From: Dromaius novaehollandiae
Taxonomy: Eukaryota; Chordata; Aves; Casuariiformes; Dromaiidae
Length of the DNA: 64,000 nucleotides
Direction: 5' to 3'
Assembly: GCF_036370855.1 (NCBI RefSeq)
Contig: NC_088110.1
Location: forward strand, 23,369,501-23,433,500
In this document: positions 11,138 through 19,946 of the stretch, piece by piece
Numbering within the stretch: the stretch's first letter is position 1
Layout: each line of letters opens with the position of its first letter
Notes under the pieces: generated by a model
What the model was told of the DNA's origin: nothing
What the model saw: only the letters and a program-made list of their open reading frames with translations
Databases searched by the model: none
Translations under genes and position numbers: made by a program

Positions 11138-14100
11138 ACCGGCGGTTTATCACGCTGCAAGCACTCGGCTCCTCACGGCGATAAGGCCTAAACTGGCTGA
11201 GGCTGTCAGTCTGAGTTTGAGGGTTTAGAAATATTGGGACGAATAATTAGATTTCATATCGTTACCGCGGCAGCCATCGGAGGATCAGGCAGATTAATTT
11301 CCCCCCCCCTTTTCCTCTGCTCATTAATATTCATTAGCGACGCAGGGAGGCAGCCCTGGGCCGAGGCTGGCAGGGCCGCACGGGGGGGGCTGCGCCCCTC
11401 GCCCGCTGCCCGGCCTCACCGTCCTGCCTTTCGGCTGTCGGCAGAGCCCGCCCGTGACGCTGGTGCTGGGAGACGAGAGCTGCTGGCTGTCCCGGCTGCC
11501 CCTCGTGCCCGCAGAGCCCGACGCCAACGCCGTCGTCTACAGCAAGGGTTGGTACTCGCACCGTGCCGCCCCGCTTCGCCGGCGCGCGTCTCCTCTAACG
11601 CGAGGTTCCCGCAAGCCGGGCTCTTCCCCCCCGTCCCCGCGAGCAGTGCCAGCACCCAGCAGCTCCCGCTGCCCACCGTGCCGAGTCCTGCCGGCCCTCC
11701 GCGCCCGGCCAGGGCAGTGGCTCCCCCTCCACCCGGCTCATTCCCCCTTGCTGCGAGTCCCCTGGGCTTTCCCGGGTCCCTCCGGGCCGCCCCGTCCCCG
11801 GCTCCCGCTGCGGACGGCGCCAGGGGATGCGAGGCAGGAGGGTCCCAGCACGCAAAGGCCGGTGCAGGCCTTGCTGCAAGCGCTGGCGCAAGCACCAGTG
11901 CAAAATTCGCTGCAAGCAGCAGTGCAAAATTCGCTGCAAGCGTCATTGCAAAATTCAGTGCAAGCACCGGTGCAGAATTCGGTGCGCGCACCATTGCCCG
12001 CACCCGGCCGTGCCAGGCAGCGCGGCTCAGGCACGGGCTGACACCGCCATCTCCAGGCGAGCCCGGGCTTAGCCACTGCTGGGCGAAAGCAGCCGGGTGC
12101 CGCGGGGGGCAGCGGGGCCCAGATTTGGGCTGGCAGCAGGGCTCCGCTGCCCCGGTCCCGCGCCGGGGACGTTGCAGGGTGCGGGACGGGGGCCGCCGCC
12201 GACCGCCCTGCCCTCGCCGCCCGGCAGATGCAGCCCTGTGGTGCAAGACGACGCGCGCCGTGCGGGAGGACGAGGCCGTGCGCGCCTTCGTGGTGGCCGA
12301 GCCGCCGGCCGTCGCCAACCACGCGGCGCAAGCGGAGCCCGGCGACTCGCCCTACCCGGCGGCGCTGCGCTCCGACATCCAGCTGCTGCCGCAGCAGGCG
12401 GGCATGGCGGCCATCCTGGCCACCGCCGTGGTGAACAGTGAGTGCCCGGGGCGGGCGGGCGGGCGGGCAGGCGGTGGGGGGGGAGCCATCCCGGTCCACG
12501 CCACCCGTCCCTTCCCCTCCGCAGAGGACGTCTTCCCCTGCAAGGACTGCGGCATCTGGTACCGCAGCGAGCGCAACCTGCAAGCGCACCTGATGTACTA
12601 CTGCGCCAGCCGGCAGAGCGCCGCCTCGCCCGCCGCCGACGAGAAGCCCAAGGAGAGCTACCCCAACGAGCGCGTCTGCCCCTTCCCCCAGTGCAAGAAG
12701 AGCTGCCCCAGCGCCAGCTCCCTGGAGATCCACATGCGCAGCCACAGCGGTACGGCACGGCATCCGCGACGGGCAGCGCCGGCATCCCGGGGGCCGCCGC
12801 GCTCGCTCGGCGCCGACGCATCCGTGCATCTTGCAGGGGAGCGGCCGTTCGTCTGCCTGATCTGCCTGTCCGCCTTCACCACCAAAGCCAACTGCGAGCG
12901 GCACCTCAAGGTGCACACGGACACCCTCAACGGTGAGTGCGGTCCCCGGGGGGGGGCCGTCCCCCCGCGGCGGCCGGGCCCGGGCGCCCCGCTGAGGCCC
13001 CCGCCGCGGCCCCCTTGCAGGCGTCTGCCACAGCTGCGGCTTCATCTCCACCACGCGGGACATCCTCTACAGCCACCTGGTCACCAGCCACATGATCTGC
13101 CAGCCGGGCGCCAAGGGCGAGCTGTACTCGCCGGGGCCGCCCGCCGCCAAAGCGCTCGCCCCGGGTGAGTACGCGGCGCGGGCGCCTCGGGCACGGGGCA
13201 CGGCGCCGGGATGCCGCGGCGCTGACGCCGGCGCCTCTCTCCCCCCCCCCCGTCCCCTCCCCGGCAGGGCTGAGCCAGCCGAACAACGCGCCGGCCCTCA
13301 AGTGCAGCCTGCCGAGCTTCCTGGCCGAGGGGCTGCCGGCGCTGCCGCCCCGCGCCGTGCTGCACGCCCCGCTGCCCGCCGTGCCGCCGGCCCCCGCCGC
13401 GCCCCCCGCCTCGCCGCCCGCCGGCCCCCTCTCGCCGCCCGCCGCCGAGCCCGGCGCCCCCGCCGCCGACGGGCCTTCCTCCGCCGCCTCCTCCTCCTCC
13501 TCCTCCTCCTCCGAGCCCGCGCCGCCCGTCCGCGTCAAGGAGGAGCCCGCCGACAGCCCGGCTGGCGAGGCGGAGGCGCCGAAGAGCGGCGTCGCGGCGG
13601 AGCCGGCCGGCAGCCCCGGCGCGGAGCCGGCCGCCGGCTCCCGGACGCCGTCGCCGCGCGGGCTGCAGGCGGGCAAGGTGAAGTCGGAGCTGGCCAGCCC
13701 CACGCCGGGCTCCAGCCCGGTGCCCAGCGAGCCGGGCGCCGGCACGGCCGGCGGCACCGTCTTCCTGCCGCAGTACCTCTTCGGGCACGAGGCGGCGGTG
13801 GTGCCGCAGGCCTCCGAGATCCTGGCCAAGATGTCGGAGCTGGTGCACAGCCGGCTGAAGCAGGGCCACGGCGCGGCGCCGCCGGGGCTCTACGCCGGCG
13901 CCCCGGCACCCAAGGGCGCCACGTGCTTCGAGTGCGAGATCACCTTCAACAACATCAACAACTACTACGTGCACAAGCGCCTCTACTGCTCCAGCCGGCA
14001 CCTGGCCGAGGACGGCCCCGCCGCCGCCCGCAAGCCCAAGGCGCCCGCCGGGACGCCCCGGGGCGCCGAGGGGCCGGGGGCCGGGGGCCGCGCCGGCACG

Positions 14101-15414
14101 CCGCCCGAGGCCAAGGCGGAGGAGGCCGGCGCCAAGGCGGGCTCGCCGGAGGCGTCGGAGGGGGCGGCGGGGCGCTGCAGCGAGGACAGCCAGAGCCCCG
14201 GCAGCTCGGTGGACGAGGGGGACGAGGACCCCAGCAAGACGCTGTGCGAGGCGTGCAACATCCGCTTCAGCCGCCACGAGACCTACGTGGTGCACAAGCG
14301 CTTCTACTGCGCCTCGCGCCACGACCCGCCGCTGCGCCGCCCCGGCGCCGCCAAGGCCCCCGGCCCGCCCCAGCCGCTGCGCACCCGCAAGCGCCGCAAG
14401 CTCTACGAGCTCCACGGGGCGCCGGCCCCCCCGCGCCGCCCCCCCGAGCCCCCGGCCCCCCCGCGCCCCCAGCCGCCCTCGCCCGGCTCCAGCCCCGACG
14501 CCGACGGCCCCATCGACCTGAGCAAGAAGCCGCGGCTGCAGCCGGGCGAGACGACGGCGACGGCGGCGGCGGCGGCCCCCCCGGCGCTGCCGCCGCTGGC
14601 CGACTACCACGAGTGCACCGCCTGCCGCGTGAGCTTCCACAGCCTCGACGGCTACCTGGCGCACAAGAAGTACCGCTGCCCCGCCACGCCGCTGCAGCCC
14701 GGCGCCCTCGAGCACCTGCAGCAGCTCAAGGGCGCCGTGCTGCAGGGCCGCCGCAGCCCCGGCGCCGAGCCCGAGCGCGCCAAAGCCGAGAAGGCGGCGG
14801 CGGCGGCGGCGGCGAGGCCGGCCAGCCCGGGGGTCCCCGGCGGCAAGGCAGCGGGCGCCTACCCCTGCGCCGGGGACGGGCTGCAGCGGTACCCCAAGGG
14901 CGCCAAGGTGCCGCTGCCCGCCTGCCCCTACTGCCCGCTCAACGGGGCCGTCAAGGGCGACCTGGCCGAGCACTTGCGCAGCGCCCACGGGCTCTTCGTG
15001 GCCAAGCCGGCGGCGGCCCCCGAGGCCCCGGCGCCCGGCAGGACGCCCGAGCCCCCGCCGCCCGCCGCCTCGCCGCCCCGGCCGCCCGCCCGCCCCCGCA
15101 AGGACAGCCTCAACGGCCGCGAGGGCAAAGAGGCGCCGGGCGCCGGCAGCCCCCGGCCGCCCGCCTCGCCGCGGCCCCCCGCCTCGCCCGCCGCCCCCGA
15201 GGCCCCGCGGGAGGCCGGCCGCCAGCCCCCCACGCCGCCCGCCTGCACGGACAAGGGCGCCCAGACCCCCCCGGGCAAGGCCGGCCCGGGCCCCGTGCCC
15301 AACGGCAACCACCGGTACTGCCGCCTCTGCAACATCAGGTTCAGCAGCCTCTCCACCTTCATCGCCCACAAGAAGTATTACTGCTCCTCCCACGCCGCCG
15401 AGCACGTCAAATAA
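8548..15414 (+). CDS. ZFPM1: ZFPM1 (FOG1) zinc finger cofactor of GATA factors, 3' coding part, 7 exons
   Basis: Nuclear multi-zinc-finger cofactor that binds the N-terminal finger of GATA1-type factors and recruits corepressors. Coding exons: 8548-8681, 11445-11547, 12228-12437, 12525-12749, 12837-12932, 13021-13164, 13268-15414. All junctions keep frame and use GT/AG. They give about 1018 residues ending in AEHVK and a TAA at 15412-15414. Nine fingers are visible, Cys to last ligand: 12539-12604 (C2HC), 12677-12745, 12854-12916, 13026-13091 (C2H2), 13924-13989, 14245-14310, 14614-14679 (C2HC), 14923-14988 (C2H2), 15319-15384 (C2HC). The CtBP motif PIDLS is at 14509-14523. Two psi-K-x-E SUMO-type motifs lie at 13534-13542 and 13678-13686. 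The N-terminal exons, including the short NuRD-binding peptide known in the family, are not in the window. The visible part is longer than the human equivalent because the linkers are rich in Pro and Ala. Confidence 0.95.
9910..10220. promoter_or_regulatory. Candidate intronic enhancer with five GATA motifs
   Basis: TTATCT at 9923-9928 and 9956-9961, CTATCT at 9977-9982 and 10165-10170, and TGATAG at 10210-10215, in a block that is clearly AT-richer than its flanks. This is the longest such island in the ZFPM1 introns. Confidence 0.45.
11102..11136. repeat. (GT)n microsatellite
   Basis: Uninterrupted GT dinucleotides, about 17 copies, ending 12 bp before a GATA motif at 11148. Confidence 0.95.
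11140..11345. promoter_or_regulatory. Candidate AT-rich regulatory island before a ZFPM1 exon
   Basis: TTATCA at 11148-11153, a GATAAG core near 11180, then several ATTA/TAAT homeodomain-type cores (for example near 11248, 11293 and 11325). It ends about 100 bp before the exon at 11445. Confidence 0.35.
11445..11547 (+). CDS. ZFPM1: ZFPM1 coding exon ([11 protein letters not shown] region)
   Basis: Encodes [19 protein letters not shown] and then [12 protein letters not shown], matching the family segment just before the first fingers. The acceptor is ggcag at 11440-11444. The donor is aagg|gttggt, a weak site with T at +3, chosen because the next exon completes the aspartate codon. Two other frames are also open here because of base composition. 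Confidence 0.85.
11548..12227 (+). other. ZFPM1 intron containing a 24-bp tandem repeat
   Basis: A 680-bp intron. The frame used by the downstream exon is open through all of it. A repeat of a 24-bp unit around GTGCAAAATTCGCTGCAAGC lies at about 11870-11990. Confidence 0.8.
11870..11990. repeat. 24-bp tandem repeat, about 4-5 copies
   Basis: Each unit contains TGCAAAATTC and GCTGCAAGC or a variant. The period is a multiple of three, so in the downstream exon's frame it reads as an octapeptide repeat (AKFAASxS type) without stops. Confidence 0.85.
12228..12437 (+). CDS. ZFPM1: ZFPM1 coding exon (DAALWCK...[18 protein letters not shown])
   Basis: Encodes [12 protein letters not shown] at the start and [18 protein letters not shown] at the end, the strongly conserved FOG1 stretch just before finger 1. 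The acceptor is cggcag at 12222-12227 and the donor is a|gtgagt at 12438. The reading frame stays open through the following 87-nt intron. Confidence 0.93.
12525..12749 (+). CDS. ZFPM1: ZFPM1 coding exon, zinc fingers 1 and 2
   Basis: Carries [17 protein letters not shown] (finger 1, C2HC, the first GATA-contacting type) and [19 protein letters not shown] (finger 2, C2H2). The acceptor is ccgcag at 12519-12524 and the donor is g|gtacgg at 12750. It is flanked on both sides by 87-nt introns. Confidence 0.95.
12837..12932 (+). CDS. ZFPM1: ZFPM1 coding exon, zinc finger 3
   Basis: Encodes [20 protein letters not shown] and then [12 protein letters not shown], a C2H2 finger essentially identical to mammalian FOG1 finger 3. 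The acceptor is cttgcag at 12830-12836 and the donor is cg|gtgagt at 12933. Confidence 0.95.
13021..13164 (+). CDS. ZFPM1: ZFPM1 coding exon, zinc finger 4
   Basis: Encodes [19 protein letters not shown] followed by [20 protein letters not shown]. The acceptor is ccttgcag ending at 13020 and the donor is g|gtgagt at 13165. Confidence 0.94.
13268..15414 (+). CDS. ZFPM1: ZFPM1 last coding exon, fingers 5-9 and CtBP motif
   Basis: A single 2.1-kb exon carrying five fingers, the PIDLSKK motif and the C-terminus SSHAAEHVK. The fingers are separated by very GC-rich linkers coding for Pro, Ala, Ser and Gly, including a Ser run from TCC repeats near 13485-13512 and an Ala run near 14795-14813. Fingers and motifs match FOG1 closely while linkers look free to drift. 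High GC leaves another + frame and one antisense frame open over most of this exon; these are shadows. Confidence 0.95.
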
Positions 15415-15486
15415 GCCCCCCCCGCCGCTCCGCTCCGCCCCGGCGCCGCGCGGCGCTCGGGTTCGGCCGCGGTTCGCCCGCCGGGG

Positions 15487-15712
15487 ATGCTGCAGGCAGG
15501 GATGCAGCGGCCGGGGACGCAGCAGCAGGGATGCAGCGGCAGGGATGCAGCGGGCAGCGATGCCATGGGCTGGGATGTTGTGGGCAGGGATGCCGTGGGC
15601 GAGGATGCTGCGGGAGGGATGCAGCAGCAGGGAGGGATGCAGCAGGGATGCAGCGGCAGGGATGCTGCAGGTAGGATGCTGCAGGTGGGGATGCTGCAGG
15701 TGGGGAGAGCCC
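15487..15712. repeat. GCAGGGATG tandem repeat in ZFPM1 3'UTR
   Basis: Irregular short units of about 10-20 bp based on GGGATGCTGCAGG and GGGATGCAGC, starting about 70 bp after the stop codon. Confidence 0.8.
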
Positions 15713-16324
15713 GGGACCTTGTGTCTGGAGCTGCCGGTTGTGTATTTATAAAGGAAACTCGGCACACGCACACGCACGCGCGCGCTGCTCGCCCCACGGC
15801 GCCCTGCCCGGCGTGTGGGGGGCGGGTTTGCAGCCATGGGGCCGGCTGGGGCTCCGCGCGCAGCTCGGCCGGCCCCAGCTCCCCCACTGCACCACGGGGA
15901 CGGACCTCCTGCGCGGACCTATGGGCTGTGGGGTGCCCCCCCCCCCCACAGGCGCCCACGCAGCGCCCCTACCTCTGCCCCCGGCCCGCTGCAGGGCCCC
16001 TCGCCGGGTCTGGCCCCCCCCCAGCCGTGCCTCACCGCCCCCCGGCCACCCCGGGGTGGGTGCTGCGGGGAAACTGAGGCACGGCAAGGTGGGCACCCCA
16101 GCCTGGCACCCAGGGCAGGGGGTGCCCCCAAATAGACACTACAGGCCGGGGACGGCCCCGGGAGGCGTGTGCGTGTGTGTGCGTGGCCCTGTCCCTCCAC
16201 CGCCCCCCCCATTCCCCATCCACGGTCTGGTGGGTCCACGCGCCCGGCCCGGCCCCTGGAACGAGACAGCACTGAAGCCGAGAATGAAGCTCCCCCGGGA
16301 CTCGTGTGTATAAGTGTGTACAGA

Positions 16325-16343
16325 AATAAATATGTCTAATAAA
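16325..16343 (+). terminator. ZFPM1: Tandem polyadenylation signals of ZFPM1
   Basis: Two AATAAA hexamers 13 bp apart, in an AT-rich pocket inside GC-rich sequence, about 0.9 kb after the stop codon. Cleavage is expected roughly 10-30 bp beyond. Confidence 0.8.
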
Positions 16344-16359
16344 GCCGGGCTGCCGCCTC

Positions 16360-18440
16360 GGTGCGGGGCGCGGGGGGACCTGTCCCCGCAGGGGGACACG
16401 GCGGGCACCGGGCCCGGCTGCGGGCCCTGGCTGGGGACGTGGCACTGGGCTGGGGACAGGGACACTGGACACGTGTAGTTGTCGTGTGTGGCCACGGGGT
16501 GGCAGGGAGAGCCTGCAAACGGGGGGGCCAAGCGCAGCGTCACTGTCACCTCCCTGTCACCCATGCATGCCGTGCATCCATGCCACCCTGTCTCCCTGCA
16601 TGCCCTGCATCTGTGCCGTGTCCCCTGTGCATGCTGTGCATCTCTGCCACCCTGTCACCCATGCATGCCATGCATCTATGCCACCCTCCTTGTCACCCAT
16701 GCATGCCATGCTTCTATGCCACCCTGTGTCCTCTATGCGTGCCATCCATCTGTGCCACCCTCCCTGTCACCTATATATGCCACTTACCTGTGACACCCTT
16801 TCACCCAAGCATGCTGTGCATCTGTGCCACCCTCCCTGTCACCCGTACATGCCACGTATCTGTGCCACCCAGCCGGGCCAGGGTGCAGCAGCCAGGAGCC
16901 ACCATGGGCCACGCGGGGCCGGTGGCAGCCACCAGCTCCTGGTCCCCCGCCTGCAGCAGGTGCTGGGACCGGTGCTGATGACTCGTTAATTATCTGCCTA
17001 ATGAAGAGCCCCAGGCTGAGATGAGCCACAGCTGGGCTGCATTGCCCAGCTCTGCTCTTGGTTGCTTGTCTGGGCCACGTGAGAGGGTTCCCGCGCTGGA
17101 GGCTGGCCTGCGACACCCGGGAGCACCGGGGGGACCCCAAACCCTGCCGAGGAACCCGCTGCCCCACACGGCAGAGGGGCTGGTAGCCGGCTGGGTGAGT
17201 GGGGTGCCGGTGTCTCCTGCGTTGCGGTTGGTGGGGAAGGCACTGGGATCCCCGTGCTGGCAAGCCAGGCGCATGTTTTAGGGCTGTTTTCTGGCTGTAA
17301 CCCCAGCTGCTGCAGCCAGCGAGCTCCGGGAGGGCCGGTGAGTTTTGGGTGCCTGAGCCCCCACCGCGGGTGCTGGGGGCCGGCTGCAAAAACAGCTCAT
17401 GCTCAGCAGTGGGTTTTGCCGCGTCCTGCTTCCTGGGAGGTCGGTGTGCCGGCCACGCGCCCAGGCCGAAGCCGGCGGTGCAGCGAGCCGGGCCATCGCC
17501 TGCTGGCACCCCGTCCACCCATCGGGTCATCATACCCCCCGAATTAACCCAGGCACTGTTTGCTTCCGAGTTTGGTATCCTTGGAGCCGTGGGGGTGTTT
17601 GGTCCCCGCGGGCCCGCGGTGCAGGCAGCGTGCCAGGGACTGCGCGGCCCTGGCTGCAGCAATGGGGTTGTGCAAGGCCAGGGCCGTGCCGGCCTCCCCC
17701 GGTCGCACCACCGAGGCTCGGCTGCCCGAGCCGTGCACCGGCCAGCGCGAGGGGCTGCAGCTGCGGAGGGGACACGGGTGCTTCCTTCCCCGCGGGCTCT
17801 GCTCCAGGTGCCACAGCCGCACCGAGGGGACGGTTCAGGTGCACCGATTCCCGCAGGTAACAGGCGGCCGTGCAGCACCTCGCTGCCTTCAGGCGAGGCA
17901 AAGGCAGTGTTTTGCCCAGGGAAGCACAGCTGGATGTGGGTGCAATGCACCCAGGGCGCCAGCTGCAGCCACCTGCATGGGCAAGGACAGAGGAGCCCCT
18001 TCACCCCATCCCCAGGGGAGGCATATGGCACCCACCACCCTCCCTGCAGCGCCGGCGGGTGGGAGAGCTCAGCCCCGTGCCCGGCCTCGTGCGGGGAGAA
18101 ACGCAGCAGCCCCAGCTCCCCGGGTGCCTCTTGCATCAGGCGTCCCGGCGCGCGCTCTTGCAACACGGCCCCGGCGCCAAGTAGGGCTGCGGGGGCCCGG
18201 GGCGAGCGCGGGCTGTGCCGAGGGAGGCAGAGCTGGGACGGGGCAGCACCGCCCCTGCTCCCCGCCGCGGGGCTGGGCCCCAGCTCGGAGCAGGGCAGGA
18301 CACGGAGGAGGACGATGCACCAGCTCCCCGGGGAAGGTCGCTGGCAGCGGGACAGGGCCCTCCTCCAGCCCAGGCAGGAGGCAGAGCCCAGCGCCTCTGC
18401 GGGAGAGGGGACACAGACCATGACAACACTGCAGGCTGGA
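16360..18440. other. Intergenic region between ZFPM1 and the CIDE gene (convergent 3' ends)
   Basis: Apart from the tandem repeat at 16545-16875, nothing recognisable was seen. Long open frames here have no family resemblance and follow from high GC. Confidence 0.7.
16545..16875. repeat. ATGCATGC-rich tandem repeat, about 8-9 copies of a 35-40-bp unit
   Basis: Units contain CCCATGCATGCCATGCATC followed by TGTGCCACCCTCCCTGTCA, with variable length. The core is alternating purine-pyrimidine and palindromic. Confidence 0.88.
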
Positions 18441-18449
18441 GTACAGGAG

Positions 18450-18688
18450 CTTTACTTAAATAAATATATTTACAGAGTAGCAGACAGAAGACCTGGCCAC
18501 ATTCAGCCAGCGACGTGCGAGGGAGAGTCATCCAGGCAGATCCCAACTGCCCTGGTTGCACCAAGCCGGGACAGGGGGAAGGAGTGCAGGTGCCACACGG
18601 GGTGTGAGCAGCCCCCCCACGTGCATTGACCTAGGAGGGATGGGACGTGCGTCCCTGGGGTGTGCGGAGGGGCCGCGGGGCCGAGCCC
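18450..18688 (-). other. CIDEC: CIDE gene 3'UTR with AGTAAA-type poly(A) signal
   Basis: No canonical AATAAA precedes the likely end. On the minus strand an AT-rich block contains ATTTATTTA and then AGTAAA (TTTACT on + at 18451-18456), a known weaker variant signal. The endpoint is inferred. Confidence 0.45.
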
Positions 18689-18881
18689 TCACTGCAGGGT
18701 CTTCCTGCGGGGCGGGGGCGGGAGGCTGCGGGGCAGGAGGCTCTGCAGGGCCGGGGTGCTCTCCGCGTGGTCCTCCTTGGGCTCCTCCGTGGCATCCAGC
18801 AGCTGCTGCATGTAGCAGGAGGTGCCCAGCAGCACGTGGCCCGTGGCCTGCATGGTGAAGAGCGTCCAGCGCAGAGCTTCC
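18689..18881 (-). CDS. CIDEC: CIDE gene exon 6, C-terminus
   Basis: Encodes EALRWTLFTMQATGHVLLGT and then SCYMQQLLDATEE, followed by a Pro/Arg-rich tail ending RRKTLQ and TGA at 18691-18689. The acceptor is cgcag before 18881. Confidence 0.9.
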
Positions 18882-19923
18882 CTGCGTGGGGACAAGGCGG
18901 GTGAGCATCTCTCCTTGCACCCACCCCAGCACCCCACCAAGGGGGTCTCATGGCCCCCCCGGGGCGCCCCAGCCGCCCGGCACTCACTTCATGAGCCGCT
19001 TGGCCCCGCAGCAGCGCAGGTCGTAGGACATGCTGTAGGTGCCGTAGAGGGTGGCTTTGACGTTGAGGCAGCCCAGGTCCTTGGGGCTGGTCTTGTAGAG
19101 GTCGAAGGTGATGCAGGCCACGTCGATCCTGCGGCGCGGCTTGTGGGACAGGCTCAGCTGGTAGCCTGGTGTCTAGGGCAGAGCAGCCCTGAGTCATGGG
19201 GCAGCGTCACCTCCTCTTAGTTGCTCCCCAGCCTCCCCAGTGCCCCCCAGCCAGCGTCACTCTGCTGCTCCCAGGGGGACGCAGCCCCACTGAACGGGGC
19301 TCCTGCCCGCCCCAGGGCCCCGTCCTGAGGCCGGGTGCTCACCTTGGAGGCACACCACGTCTGCCCCTTGCTCAGGGCCATGAGCACCGTGCCCTCCTCC
19401 AGCGTCTGGAAGAAAGCCTCCGTCTCCACGGCCGTGCCGTCCTCATCCAGGACCAGTGAGATGGGCCCCGGTGCAGACAGGGCGCTCTGAACCTGCAAGG
19501 GGTGGAGGTGGTGGGGAGGGGGCCGCACCGGACAGCCAGCCCTGCCAGACGGGCAGCCAGCCCCCGGCTCACCTGGTGCAGCAGCTCGGCAAGGCTCCGC
19601 GCCATGATGCCCTTGCGCAGGCTGCGGTCCCAGTTGTAGACGCGGTAGGGCCGGGGCCGCGGCGCCGGGCTCGACAGCAGCTGCTGGGTCATGGAGGCGC
19701 TTGCGGAGACGCATCTGGGGAGGCGCAGAGGGATCAGGGGGCTCCCGAGACCATCACCAGCCCCAGGCAGTGCCACCTCCCCAAGCCATCACTGGGGACC
19801 AGCACATCCAGTCCAGGGGCCAAGAGGCACCAAAGCCGGGGGGGCTCCATCGCCCCCCAGAGCTGGCACTTACTTGGAGATGGGGTCAGCTAGGCGCAGA
19901 CTGAGGGACTTGGCGTAATCCAT
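18689..19923 (-). CDS. CIDEC: CIDE-family protein, CIDEC/FSP27-like, complete
   Basis: Lipid-droplet protein family whose CIDE-N domain polymerises at droplet contacts and whose CIDE-C domain binds droplets, promoting lipid transfer and droplet growth. Coding exons, in gene order: 19923-19874, 19714-19573, 19492-19343, 19172-18988, 18881-18689. All junctions are GT/AG and in frame, giving 239 residues plus TGA; human CIDEC has 238. It starts MDYAKSLSLRL. CIDE-N runs from about residue 39 (RPYRVYNWDRSLRKGIMARS) to 112 (LVLDEDGTAVETEAFF inside). A basic patch KPRRR lies at 125-129. CIDE-C is about 130-215, with DVACITFDLYK and GHVLLGTSCYMQQLLDATEE. The latter and the TQQLLSSP segment favour CIDEC over CIDEA or CIDEB. 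The orthology label is by motif only; the neighbourhood differs from human CIDEC, which is next to other genes on chromosome 3. Confidence 0.9.
18988..19172 (-). CDS. CIDEC: CIDE gene exon 5, CIDE-C domain
   Basis: Begins TPGYQLSLSHKPRRRIDVA and ends GAKRLM plus two bases of Lys. It contains the conserved GCLNVKATLYGTYSMSYDL segment of the CIDE-C fold. The acceptor is cctag before 19172 and the donor is aa|gtgagt at 18987. Confidence 0.9.
19343..19492 (-). CDS. CIDEC: CIDE gene exon 4, second half of CIDE-N domain
   Basis: Exactly 50 codons, phase 0 at both ends, from VQSALSAPGP to GQTWCASK. The acidic DEDG and ETE segments correspond to the acidic face that packs against the basic face of the next CIDE-N in family filaments. 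Confidence 0.9.
19573..19714 (-). CDS. CIDEC: CIDE gene exon 3, start of CIDE-N domain
   Basis: Encodes CVSASASMTQQLLSSPAP and the first half of CIDE-N through SLAELLHQ. The acceptor is ccccag before 19714 and the donor is cag|gtgagc at 19572. Confidence 0.9.
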
Positions 19924-19946
19924 CTTGGCAAGGAGTGCAGTCAAGC
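19874..19946 (-). CDS. CIDEC: CIDE gene exon 2 with start codon
   Basis: The acceptor (minus strand) is ctggcag at 19953-19947. 23 nt of 5'UTR precede the ATG at 19923-19921. It encodes MDYAKSLSLRLADPIS plus two bases of a lysine codon. The donor is aa|gtaagt at 19873. This start matches the N-terminus of the CIDEC family. Confidence 0.85.

Larger units (their letters stand above)
8682..11444 (+). other. ZFPM1 intron with GATA-rich islands
   Basis: No exon recognised. It holds a GT/CA-rich stretch at about 9545-9645, a T run at 9891-9909, a (GT)17 run at 11102-11136 and further WGATAR sites at 8941, 9005, 9923, 9956, 9977, 10165, 10210, 10646, 10676 and 11148. Confidence 0.75.
15415..16360 (+). 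other. ZFPM1: ZFPM1 3'UTR
   Basis: Follows the TAA. It contains a GCAGGGATG-type tandem repeat, a C run at 15935-15947 and short CA/GT stretches. It ends in an AT-rich block with AATAAA at 16325-16330 and again at 16338-16343. The true cleavage site is inferred. Confidence 0.75.

Noticed and set aside
13092-15674. 860-residue second + strand frame across the same exon
   Set aside because: A compositional shadow (Pro/Arg/Ala-rich). The real frame is fixed by the zinc fingers and the splice phases.
13081-15837. 918-residue antisense open frame across the last ZFPM1 exon
   Set aside because: It mirrors a GC-rich coding exon. The product is Gly/Arg/Ala low-complexity with no domain, and the sense frame holds five conserved zinc fingers.
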